Source of the DNA: Trogon surrucura
Taxonomy: Eukaryota > Chordata > Aves > Trogoniformes > Trogonidae
Assembly (NCBI GenBank): GCA_020746105.1
Contig: CM036636.1
Coordinates: forward strand, 8,246,001 to 8,310,000
Direction: 5' to 3'
DNA length: 64,000 bases
Position numbers and translations under genes: made by a program. This document shows, piece after piece, positions 1 to 12,300 of the stretch (positions are counted from its first letter, which is position 1; each line of letters starts with the position of its first letter). Under the pieces are notes generated by a model. It was given only the letters and a program-made list of their open reading frames with translations, did not search any database and was not told where the DNA came from.

Positions 1-397
1 AAAAGATCCAACACCCCAGGAAGTGCTTTGTTGCTCAGCTTTAATAATTAAAGGGATGAAAATAAATGCAAGGCCCTATTCAAACCAGAGGCTTGTCAGC
101 ATTTCCAGACCGTTCATCTGCCTCTCTCAGTTCCTTTGCTTTCCTTCTAATGTATGTAGATGGAGAATGCAAATACCATCGTGAGAAAACTGACCTTTTG
201 GCTGAATGTCACCAAGTTCTGCAGCAGTGGGAGTGTTTACTTTCAGTCGTTAGCTTTAGCCTGTACAATTATTTATATATATCCCTGTAAGACTCGATGG
301 GATGACTCAAAAATGGTTTTGACCTTGATGGGCTGCAGTCCTTGAATGTTGTGTTGCTAACATCAGTGCCAGCCTTTCAAATTAACAGCCCCTAACA
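1..397. other. Intergenic, nothing recognised
   Basis: Mildly AT-rich unique sequence left of the first CR1 fragment. Frames of 61-74 codons overlap and look random. Part of it could be more diverged CR1 body, but I cannot trace it. Confidence 0.6.
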
Positions 398-580
398 TGC
401 ACTGGAGCAGCCTGCCCAGCGAGGTGGTCGAGTTGCCATCCCTGGAGGTGTTTAAGAGATGAGCAGATGATGTGCTGAGGGACACGGTTTAGTGGTTTTG
501 ATGAGGCTAAGACAAAGGTTGGACTCGATGATCTTGAAGGTCTCTTCCAACTGAAACTGCTCTATGATTCTACGACTCTA
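398..580 (+). mobile_element. CR1 LINE, 3' end fragment
   Basis: The sequence follows the avian CR1 3' region: ctggagcagcctgcccag, then gaggtggt and ccatccctggaggtgtt, then gttggactcgatgatctt with ggtctcttccaac, ending in tctatgattctacgactcta, a degenerate form of the CR1 terminal octamer repeat. It is 5'-truncated, as almost all CR1 copies are. CR1 is the main retroposon of birds and reptiles; this copy cannot move on its own. Confidence 0.92.
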
Positions 581-3500
581 AGCTGCTGGGTCCACCACAA
601 CCCTAGAAGTGCCGTTGTTCAATAACTGGGAAAACCAGCCAGTAGCCTGGGATTGCACTTCCAGGAATGGAGTCATCTAAACTCCATTACTAATATGATA
701 TATAGTGTTGAAAACCTAAAATATAAAGTATTGGGCTTGAAATTCCCAAAGGATCCTCTTTCTTGAGCTTTTAATTAATGAAGTTAACTTCAAACGCACC
801 CCAAAGCATTCCTCTTTGGCCATGAGGAGCTCAATATGACCACACGGCATGCCGCTGGTGCTGCTTTGAGATGACGAACTTTTTTTTTTTTCATAGAAAC
901 TAAACCCAAAATGCAGCTTTGGTGGCACTTCAGTAAATCTTGGCCACACTGTCCAAGCCTGCAGGAATCTCAGAGCGTTTCCTCAACCCTCACCTGCTTA
1001 AGAGGAGATTCAAAGGCTGAGTTGGCATGGGCTCCAACATTCCTCCTGTACAGATTTCACGCCGTTTGAAGGAAAAAAAAAATATTCTCAGTGCTGCATT
1101 ACAAGCCAGCTTGGCTGCTGGGCTGCCTTGCTCTGAATCCTCAAGCTTCGCTTTTGTGCTCGCTTGCTCCCCTCTCGTCGAAGCGCTGTTGAATTTCATT
1201 CCAACGGACAGCCTAACATTGTGAGCTTCCTTTATATGATGTTAGAATCCATCTCTGCCACTCCCGAGATGGTCGGCTGAGCACGCTGGGTTGAGCCATG
1301 TGTGATGGAGCTGGGCTTACAGCACGAAAACCTGGGAGGGGCTGAGCTGGGGAGGACCAGGGATGAAGCCGGGAGTCATTGGAGTGGGACTCCAGTCTTG
1401 GGTGCCCTGGGTCTCTCCCTGCATCCTACCAGGCTCCATCCTGCCACCGTCCTTTTGACATCCAGCACCTCCAAACCCTTTCCTCATCGCTCCTGTTTTA
1501 CATGCCACAGCCATCCTGTCGCCTGCGTCTCAGTGATGTTGCTCAAAGAAATTAGGGCAACTGCTGTACAGGATTTTTATTAGTATTGCCAAACTCTTTC
1601 AGCATTTTTAGAAAGGGCTTGAAAAGAGGCCAAGTCGTTCCTCCTTCTTCTGTTTCTTTTCCTCCACCTCCTCCCTTGCTCCCCCCCCCACACCTCCCCT
1701 TTGCTGTCTGCGGATGCTTTGGGATGAATTAATTTCGACGTGTGGTTTTGAATGTTTTTGGCTCCTGGTTATCGAGCCATTCAGCAGTTCTGGGAGCCTC
1801 CCCCATCGGCTGTTATTGAACCAGACAGAGAGGGGCGGAGGAGATGGCAGCGGCCTGATTTGTTGGCTTGTTAGTTCTGCTCCTGCGAACCGTCCATCGT
1901 CTCATGTTTCTGCAGCCTGACAGCGAGACACAGCAGCCAAAATGCTCCTCATGGGCTGGCTGTGAAGCGATGCCCCTGCACGGGATCGTTACTGGCATCT
2001 CGGGGGCAGCAGAAGTGGGTAGTTTCTCTCTGTTTTCCTTTTGCCTGCCCCAAAACCTTCATCCCTGGGTCAGATTGTCCCCCCAGCTTAGCTCTGTGCT
2101 CCCCACTGATGTCTCAGTGCAGTTCTTTAGCCCCAGGGGGAAGCAGAGCGGACTGAGTGACAGTGATATGCACACGGAGGAGACCTTGTTTGCATTTTGG
2201 ACTGGCTTTGACTTCTCCTCCTTCAGGCTTTGCCCCAAAGCCCTGCAGCTCCAGCAAACCTTGGTCCAGGGGCAGTCCTACTCGGACCCCAGCCCCACGG
2301 TGACGTCCGTGCTGGGGCAGGGCTCTGTGGGCACTGGAGGCATCAGCAAAGCCAGGCTCATAGCTGCTGAAGGACCAATGAGCTCCAGGCTGGCTCTTCT
2401 GAAGCCTCCTGAAGTGTAAGCAGAAGCAGAGATAACCACTAACTCCTTCCGAAAAGCACCTCCTACCAGCGCTGCTCTGGGACGGAGCGCTGAGACCCTC
2501 TAATCATAGGGAGGATGGTTAAAATTCATTATTTTCTCAGCCTTCTAGTTCAATTTTAAAAGCCCACCTGAAACTCTCATTGTTCTCTGTCAGGACTTTC
2601 TTTGAGTATGCTTCTGCTCTGATTTCATACTAGGCTAATATCTAAGAAAAATATTATCTCTCTGCTTGGCTTACTGCCATCCCAGCGGTGTTTGTATTTC
2701 AGTGGTGGATGAAGCTGCTCCCGTTTATTTATGTAGCTGGTAGAGCCACCCCTCTGGACGAGTGACACGGCAGGACTCCCCTTGCTCTGAACTCGGGGCC
2801 CGAGTAGAGAAGGGCTCGCTGGAAATCCCATGTGACTTTAAAACATCACCGTGTGCATGCCAGGGCTCTGCACCAGGCAGAGCTGTCTTCCTGGAGCTCT
2901 ACTTAGACATCTGTGCCTTAAACAGCAAAGGAAAACTGCAGAGCCCTAATCTGTGCAATTCATGGTGTGGTACTGGGAATCAGCAGGAAGCCTTCGGGTG
3001 CAGAAATTCTGTTTTTCATGCATTTTATCTGTCTCCTTCATTAGGTACCATGTTAAAATGTCAGAGGTGCAAAGAGACATTGCATTGGGGCTGCATTGGG
3101 CTTTGGGGCCTTTGTTTTGGTAGTTTAAGCTCAGATCCAGAGAGGTTCTGAAGATGTAACTCCCACTGGTATAGTTATAATCTTCCTGAGATTTACCAGC
3201 AGAGCCCTGTTGGGATAGGGCTGGTGCTGGCACTGGACTGGGAGCTCACCACACCAACAGCTCCAGCTCTCCACACCAACAGCAAGGGATTTTCTCCATT
3301 ACCCTCTTTGGGAGAGGGTTAACACACCTCAAAAAAGGGACTTTTGGCCCCAACCTGTACCAAAGCATGACTCGTGTGGGTGTGAACACACTTTTCCCCA
3401 TCACTGCATCCCGATGCACTCGGGGAGTATGCACCACCTTTCCTGCAAGCTCAGACTGCTCCAGGCCACGGTTAAGAGAACAGCATTATGTTATTTTGAG

Positions 3501-6159
3501 CTTTTTATTTATTTTTTTGTTTGCCAGTGTTACTGCCTGGGCTGTCTGTTCCCCGAGTCAGTCAGGCACTGCCAGGGCTGGTTTTTGCAGAGCTCTGGCT
3601 GCTGTCCCAGAAGAAGGTACAGCCACATGAGAAAGTCAACATGAGGTAACCCAGGGTGTGAATTTACGGCACAGCAGCTGCTCCCTGGCCGTGGCCTAAG
3701 AGCATGTTTACCCCACAGTAAGTGCAAAGAGCTCCGTGATCTGCTGCCCTGCAGGGATGGGGATGAGCTGCCCGCGGGGAAGGAGCAGGGATGCAGACAC
3801 CGCTGAGCAATCCCTGCAAACCTACCCCCTGCTCCCAGGGTGCAGCTCATGGCAACACACTCATGTGGCTGTACATGGGGAAGGGAGGGAATTGTCCCAA
3901 AACGTTTGCAGCAAGAAAGAGCTGTGCCAAGGGCTCTGCTGGTAAATGCCCTCTGCTCACAAGGCCGCGGGAGCTGGGGCTGGAGGATGCTTTAATGCAC
4001 TCATCTCGCACAGAGCACTTGATGCGTCTCCTCCATGCGAGAGAGGGAAGAATAGAGAGGAATGTGTGAGGGCAGAGGAGAGCGGTGCCAGCACCGTTGA
4101 GTGTCTGAGGTGGATGGCAGCAAGGCACTCTGCACGCAGCCTTTCTCCAGCTGGGCTCCTCTTTTGCAATTCCAGCATCTTGTTTGTCAGTAATTTATAT
4201 TGACAGAGTCTTTCAAAACACTTTAGGGTTGTTTACAACATGGAGCAAGAACATTTTGTCTCATGTCCTCTTCATTCTTAAAGACAATCCTCTCCGTCCA
4301 TCCCTCTGCCAGCTCAGAGGAGAGGCTGTCCCCTTGCTCGCTGCAAACCCCATGGGCTAGAGAAGAGCCTGCAAATCTATTTGATGAGGTGCTCTTTCCT
4401 GTTTACTAATTAGCTTTTCCAATCAGAGAACAATCACTTTTTCGACGACGGGAACCTCCGCACGCCAGAAGCGGTCGCTCACGTGTGTGGATGTTGTGGT
4501 TGTCCCTCGGTCCCTGGCACGTTGTTCAGTGGGGTGACAATTCTCTTACAAAGTCTATGTCCAGTTCTGTCCCTGTAACACCAGCAATGACCATTAAAAC
4601 TGACCCCAGGCAGCTTTAATGGAGCCAGCCTTGGGGGGGAAGAGCAGAGAGCAGCGTGATTCCCAGGCAGGTGAGAGACCATAGCACTTCTGGGCGAGTC
4701 CTGTGTGGTGTGTGCTCAAGCCTGTAACACCGTGCTCTTGCTGCCTGTCTCCTATTCCAGTCAGATTAAAGTTTATACACGTTTGACTACCCATGCCACA
4801 ATAATCCTCCCATTTGCACTTACCTAAGGAGGTTGGAGTGCCCAATTATTTTTGAGTCTGCAGTTTTACACGCTCTTGGCTTTGATTAAGACTTTTCATC
4901 TTTCGGGCAGACATCAAAGTCAAACCTTGAGTTTTCCAGCACTGCATCGTGGGCTTGGGGCTGTTCTGGCTGCTTCCTTGTGATTAGCAGATGAGCTGCC
5001 CAGATGGCAAAGCAGTGGGGAGGGAGCTCCTTGCCCCAGCAGGCAGGGGAGCAAGAATAAGGACATTTCACCAAAGTCTTCCCCCTCCTGCCCAGCTCTT
5101 CCTATCCTTCCTTCCCACCCTGCTCTGAGAGGTTGCCCAGATGGCCAAGCCAATCCACTAAATCAGTTACCATTGAGCATTTTTTCCAGGAGAGGACAAA
5201 TTTAGCGAGCTCAGGAAAAAAAATCATCAAACAGTGCTTTGGCTTTCTAACCCCATCCTTCAGCACAGCTTTCGACCACCTGGTACATTCAGTAACCTTA
5301 TACCAAAATCAGTAAAGCGGTGGAGATGTCAGCAAGGCATAGGTCTGGCTTGGTGTGCTTTCCCCATCCATAAAGACACGATCTGGCGCTCGTCCTTCCT
5401 CTCCCTGTTCATTAGAACAACAGTCACAGCAGCACTCACCCAAATTAATCCTCTTCCTACCTCCAGACCTATTCTCTCGCAGAGATGTACTCATCTGGAA
5501 GGACAGGTAAGAAGCTTTTTCAGGCCTGTTTGTTGCTGTGTCCCCTCATAAATTGTTCTGCAGGGCTAACCAACCGTGACACTGCTGGGAAACTCATTTA
5601 AATACATTAAGAGGGAAAATGGGGGCATGTGTCTCAAGGAGGCTCCCCGACACATGGCATCTGGCTGATGAGAGAGTCTGTCAGGAGCAGCCTGCGTGGT
5701 GGATGCTCCCTGTGATGATAACTGTGGATGAGCTCTCTGTCAACAACTCAATAACCTGCGTCTGCCACGATCCCGTGTCAGCCAACACTCCTGTAACGAA
5801 TGGCTGATAAGGAGGAGGTTAGACAGGGGAAAATGGGCTGTTTTGTCAGCACAGTGTTCTCGTCAACAAAAGGACTCTGGAAAAGCTCGCTGGCTCCTTT
5901 GGAGCTCGTCCGGGGTGATTCACCAGCTCCACAGTCCAGTTAGTCCCGAAGCCTTTCTCCAACGACATCAACTGAAGCAGAATAAGTGGCAAAAAAAACC
6001 CCCTGAAGTAAGCAGATCTGGTTGAGCCTCCTCCTAATCCAAGCAATTAGCCTGGTTCTCATCCTGAAGCTTTTCTATCTCTTCCCGACATCTTTGTTTT
6101 TTAAACTATTGCTCTTGTACGTGCACAATTTCATATTATCCCTTGTGAACTCACACTGA
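581..6159. other. Intergenic, no gene recognised
   Basis: Unique sequence of mixed composition. A T run lies near 880-891 and a C run at 1681-1689. The 183-codon frame at 1868-2419 has no recognisable domain. A possible old repeat word set lies at 4190-4250 (atttatattgacagag, cactttagggttg). Confidence 0.6.
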
Positions 6160-6300
6160 AACTCTGCTGCAGCGTGGTCCTGTGGCGAGGAGTCCCACAG
6201 CTGAGCTATTCCCCATGTGAAGAAACCTTCCCTCTTGTCTTCTTGGTCAGTGGGAATACTAGGAGCCAGAACTGAGACGTAGCAAATGTCACCTAAACCA
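6160..6300 (+). repeat. Possible ancient amniote interspersed repeat
   Basis: ggcgaggagtcccacagc, then tccccatgtgaagaaacc and ttccctcttgt, then taggagccagaactgag, resembles a repeat I know from reptile and mammal DNA with gaggagttccacag and tgtgaagaa-tacttcc. I cannot name the family with certainty. Confidence 0.3.
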
Positions 6301-9300
6301 TGTCCCAGTTCTGCCTCTGGCTCAGCTGATGCAAACCTGGTCACCTGTGGGGTGGAAGAGGTGGAGGAGGCTTCTGCCTCAAACTGTGGAGCTGGATGCA
6401 CTGGGGGGAACCAAGCCTAGAGCCTGGCAGGAGACCAGCTCATCCTCATTGCACAACATGAGCTGCTTCTGGGGAAAAAGAAGGAATTAGTGCTTCAGGA
6501 GCAAATTCCTCCGGCTGCTTGAGGCCAGGGCTCAGCTCTCTGGAATGCTGGAGCGATAACACAGCACGAGAGAGGACGTTTAAAGAGGCTGCGGATGCAA
6601 ACAGCGACCCCGCGACCTGTCCCAGGCTGCAGCCCAAAACACGCAGCTTTAAGCCATTGTTGCAACCAAGAGGGGTTGGTTGGAAGGACCCCGAGCTGGG
6701 CTCAGCTCCTCTGCTGGTGTAAGCTGGTGGAGTTGCTTCACATTTAATGGTGCTTCCTCTGGTTTGCATGAGCTGAGGATCTGGCCCGCTGTGTGCAAAA
6801 TTAGCCACTCGTTAGCATAGCCTGCAATCCCTCAGCGCAGGGGTGAAATGAAAGCAGATGCCAAATTGCCACCTGGAGCAAATTTTTTACAATTGAATTA
6901 CAATTGGCTGGAGACAGCAGGAGTTTTTCATTCGTATTAACTGTGTAACAAAGCACTTGGAGGCTGCTGCAGCTCTGCATTTCATACCCAGGTCTAGCAC
7001 AACTCCCTGCTTGTGGCAGCATCTTCAAAGCATTCACCAGCCGTTGGCACCATGAGCTTGCAGTGCCACAGGACCCATCTGCAGGCTCCTGCCTTGCCAT
7101 TGGCGTGCGCTTTGCAGGGAAGCTGGAATAGAAAACTTCAGCCAGTGCCAGGCAGCAGTGTCCTGAGTGTTAAATTTCCACATATTGTAAAATTTTTTTA
7201 AAAAGTATTAGGCTGAGGCATGTTGAGATATGTTCAAGGTGGCATCAGTATGGCCTTTCGGGGAACCCCAGCCCCTCTGACATGGACGTCCCCATCATGA
7301 AACTACCAGGACACATGCTGGGTCTCTTACAAAGCTTGTTCAAGCAAAGCTGCTGTTGGGGTGGGAGGTAATTAGCTGAAAGCTAGCCTGGATATGTCTA
7401 CATATGATGCAATCACATTTCTGACTGCAGAGAGATATACTCTGTCACTTTTTGCTGGGAAGTTTTTGATGTGTTTAAGACAGAAAGCACTTATGGGCAG
7501 ATTTTGAAATGTAGGCAACACCCGCCCACGAAACCCAACCTCTGTGAAACTTTATCTTTGTAGGAAACATACTGATGCTAACATTTTTTCATGTGCGAAT
7601 TCTTGTTTTTATAAAGAACAGTCATGGGATATTCGTTTGAATCAGGCATTTGATACCCACACGTATGTACAACTCCACAGCTCCCAACCCATTTGGTAAA
7701 TTCCCCATTAGCCGTATCCACTCATGCACTCAGTCAGAAAAGCCTGCTAGAACAGCATGGAAAATCAAAGTCACTTTTGCCTGGCTCAGAAAGAAAAGTC
7801 TTGCAAGCTGCCAACATCTGCTCTCATCTTACTGCTTCTGGAAGTACCGAGGGGAGAAGGGAGAAGGCAGAGAGAGGATGAGGGTCTGATGTGGGAGCAA
7901 TGACACCAAAGGTCCCCATGAAAAGAAGAAAAATCCTCTCTCAGAGTAATTCAACCCGAGTTCATCCTCGGTGCCCAGATGAGATCAAGTCATCAATAAC
8001 CAGGTATCCAGAGCAGAGCATGGGGCGTGCAGTCACACCGCAGATCACTCTGCTCCAGGCTGTCACTCTAGGAGCGGGGTCAGGCAATCAAAAGAAATAG
8101 CATCAGCACATTTTTAGATGCTCCTGTCCCCTTTCCTAGGACAAGTCACGGGTGAAGGATGGCAGTAATATGAAGCGAGCAGTCCTCGTTGCTTGATGTC
8201 ACCTGGCTTCACCCCGGACATGTTCTAGCTCTGTTGCCACAGCTGGCTTTCTTGGCGTGGTGGGTTCTGTACTGAGTCCGTACCCTCCTCTCTAGCCTTC
8301 TGTCTCCCCATCACAACGTCTTGCCTGGCTTATTTTGTGCTCAGGAGCAACACTGCTGGTTTAAATGCTGGCAGCTGGCAACATTTTCCCTTGGAGTCAA
8401 AAAGCAAAGCGTCTGGTCCCCCAAGCCAGCCTGGGAAGGCTGGCTTTGCTGGTCCAAGCACAAATATTTCTGGCAGGGCATGCTCGCTGCAAGAGTTTGC
8501 AGTTGATCTCACTCATTTCCTCAGTGCTAAGGAAATGCATATGGATTTTCAGTGGATTCTCCATAACCTCATTTTCAAGATGAGGATTGCTTAAGCAGAG
8601 GAGAGCTCAAGTTCTCAAATGCTCTGCAAATCACGAGGCACTTCTGATGTCACCGTGGGATCAGGAGCCCCTCCACCATTGCCAGGGACGAGCCACGAAC
8701 ACAGAACTCCTGGCACCGTCAGGCACCCGTCCTTATTCACGCAGCTTCAGAGCTTGTGAAGGCTCAGAGTCATTCATTTCCTGAATGGCTCCCTTTAATG
8801 GAAAACATGACATTTTGGGAAAGACGTCGGGCCAGGCTGGGCATAAAACTCCTTGAGTCATTAATTCAGGTGAAGCAATGTTATCTTTACATCCTGTTTT
8901 TGGAAAAGGTTTGGGGATCCAGGCAGGTGCCCACATTCTGTTTCATCGGGAGTTGAATTTTTAACTCTACTAGATTCCTTTGGAAAGCCTGGTTTAACCC
9001 CACGCTTCAGACACATCCTTTGGTCTCACAGAAGCCAGCAAGACTTCTGTACATGGCTTAAAATTTAACTGATGGTTTCATGAGTGGCTGAAACAAAATC
9101 CAAACATCTAGCTGCAGTTCTTGGGCCAGAGAAGAGCCCTTCTTTTAACAGTACCTGCCTTTGAGCCAGCCCTTGTGGATTTGTATAACCCAAGACACTT
9201 TGCAAAGACCTAAGCATTGATGGTGACTTCTTGTAGGTGGGGAAAATGAGTTGCAAAGGGTCGCCTGAAATGGTCCAGCAAGGTGGTGGGAAAGGCTGTG

Positions 9301-12300
9301 CCCACGTCCTAGCCTGGGGCTCTGCCTCCCGAGGACCCTTCAACTCGCTTCTGGAGGGGCTGGGGACATACGTGGTGGGACTGGCAGCAGACTTGCATTG
9401 CCTGAGTAGATTTCTGATCAAGGCAACATCAATATAACGGCAGTTTCTGTGTAGGCAGCCTTGGAGCTGTGGAAGGAAGGACATGCAAAAGGAGATCTCT
9501 AAAATGAATATGTTTGCACGGCAGGGTAATTAATTCTCCCTCTACTGAATACCAAAACCTGCTGATTCTGGGTGAGGGAGGAGGACTGAGCCTGAAATAC
9601 ATATTTAACCTGATCTCACCACAGCTCTTTCCTCTCAGACTGTTTTAAAAATAATATTATTCTCTCTTTCTTTTTTTTTTTTAATCCTTTTCTTTGCATT
9701 GGGAAAACTGCCAGAGGAGGTCTGAACAGTTTCTGTGTGCATGGATCCAGCTCATTTCCAGGCAGGAGCTAGGCAGGGAGCAGGGAATAATCTCCATGTA
9801 TAAGTCACTCATATATCACAACCAAATCTCAGACCCACTTCCCAGCCCTGGTCCCACATTTGCACGTTGCCTCTCGAAGAGGCAGTTTTGTCCCTGCCAG
9901 AGGACTCGATCCACCTGGGTATCTGGAAAAGCTTCTCCAGATCCCTTTCCAAAGATCAGGCTATTTCTGAAATGGTGTAAACCAGGAATATGACTCTACT
10001 GAATGAGGAGAAGAAGAGCCAGGAGGTCAGGTTCCAAATAGACCCCTACTTTGCTGTATCTTTTTTTATTTTTTTTTCTTCTGACAATGGGAGCAGCACA
10101 CACAGAAGCCCAGGTTGCTTTTACTGAGGATCACCAACAGTTCCTCAATCTCTAAAGAAGTAACCTTAAATCTTTCCCCATTTTTGCACTTTGACATTTC
10201 TGGGCAGCCATATAGGCAAATTTCACCTGCCCTGAGCAATGGGTTCCCATGATGGCATATTCTTTTTTGTTCTGAGTACAATAATTTTGAAATCTGCTTC
10301 TTTAATGCAAATCCTTCTTGCTGCTCCAAAAAAAAACCAGGACAATATCTTCCCTGGCTTGTGCTCCTTGGCCCTGGCTTTACAGATGGGATTATTGCTC
10401 TCTTGGCAGGAGTCACACAGAAGTAGGTTTTGGGTTTTTGGCATTGCCAGGGCGTTGCTTGTGTCCAAACATCTCTAAGCCCTTCATGACCATTTAGGTT
10501 CAGCCATTGCACACTGAGTTGCAGATCAGAGCAGGGGATTGAAAAGGTCACAAAACCTCTTGGGACCTAGTGGTGGATCTGATGCGAGGAGCAAAGTCCA
10601 ACCACATTTCTGGACTGCGAGCAGGTTACAAAGAGCAACCAGATATCCCAATTTTTATACCTGAAGTCATTTTGGTACCAGATACATTACAGGCAGGTGG
10701 GAAGGGATTAGGAAACTTGTTTCACATGTTGATGTGGGGGATTGAATGACCAAAATTCCGAAGCTGAACTGGCAGGCGTGTTCTGGAAATAGCCTGCACC
10801 AGATTTTCATTAAAAGATGCCACGCTTTGGAGCCTGTTCTTGCAGCCTGGCACCAACCTGAACAAGCCTTGGACATGGCTGTGCACGTCCTCCTGCTTTG
10901 TCACTCGTGCAGGCATGCGGACGCGGAAACCTCCCGCGGAGCAGGAGATGCAGGCGGCACGGCCGCGAAGTGCCTCAACACAGACATCTGTTAAAGAGCG
11001 TGTGCGACAAAATCTTCTACCAATACAAACTGGCCTGCAAAGAAATAGAAATAAAAAGCCATTTTGTGACTCAAGATGTGTTAAAGCCGCCAAGCTGCAG
11101 TGACTGGCCTCAGTTTCAGAGCCCGTATCGCCGCATTTATGGGAAAATATGTCCTCGACAGCAGCAGTGGGAGATGTTTCTCCTTTCGCCGCCGTTTGTT
11201 TTCATGCTCTTGTACAGCCTCCCTGTAGGAGTTCTGGTTTGGCTTTATGGTCATAAGCCTGACGCAGAATAGCACTAACAAGGGCTTTCATGGCTTGTCC
11301 ATGGCTCTCCAAATGCATGTGCCAGACCTCCTCATCTCCTCAAGGGTCCTGAGGCATTTGATGCTCGTCTCAAGTCTTCACTCTCTCTGGAGTCCTGATT
11401 TTATAGACATTTGAGTTATAATTACAATACTAGTAAAAAAGCTTTCAGGTATCCCTGGTTGTGAATAAACCTGACTCCTCTGGGAAGAGAAAACCCAGAA
11501 TTTCCAAAGTAAAGTCTTGAGGACAAGGGCTTGGAACAGAGAAGACAGCACCATTGTCTCACAGAAGAGGCTGAGGCAGGGCAGTCTCCGCTCCCAAGCT
11601 GGGGCAAAAATCCCAGTCCTGGGAATTCTTTTCCTGAAGAGAAAACTCAGCATTTCCTTTGCTTCAGTTTTATCGAAATATTCTTGCTTTGACACAGCAC
11701 GACAGCCTAGGACCGTGACAGTCAAATCAATATGCTTCCAAGCCATCTGAAGGAGTGTGATCTTTCCCGGCTTCAGATTAATCCGAAGTCAGTCTTTCCC
11801 CTCAACATATTTTGTTGCTGCTCTAGGAAGCCAAATGTCCCTGCTGCCTGGACTTTTGACCAACAGATTTGTCACTGGCAGCATCCCCAGGAGCATTCCT
11901 GAATGGTTCTCACTCTTTTACCTGTGTCCTCAGGGGTGAGCCTGTACTCGCCTCCAAATTACAGGGGCCAGAGTGAGCTGGGGATTTTCTTACACTCAGA
12001 TCCCTCAGTAATTGCTCCTGGGAGGATTTTGGTCTTTTCTCAACCTGTAAGCCAAACCTGTTCTGCTTCCCTGGGCTTGCAGCTTCCTAGAAACCCATCA
12101 CAAAGAGCCATTGTAGGTCCTGCCCGTGGCATGCCTCGCGCTCCCGGCTCTCGGCAGCGAGCACAGTCATCGTTGGAAGAGGCACCTCTTGCCCACTTAG
12201 CTGGGAGATAAAGGCTGATTTGTCTTGAGTGGGAGGAAAGCATGGGGTGTGCTGCTGCCAGGTTTCATGGTACGTGGTCTCCTGCTTTGTGCTGCTGCTG

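Noticed and set aside
6661..6700. ggttggaaggacccc, resembling inverted CR1 3' end
   Set aside because: No further CR1 similarity on either side.
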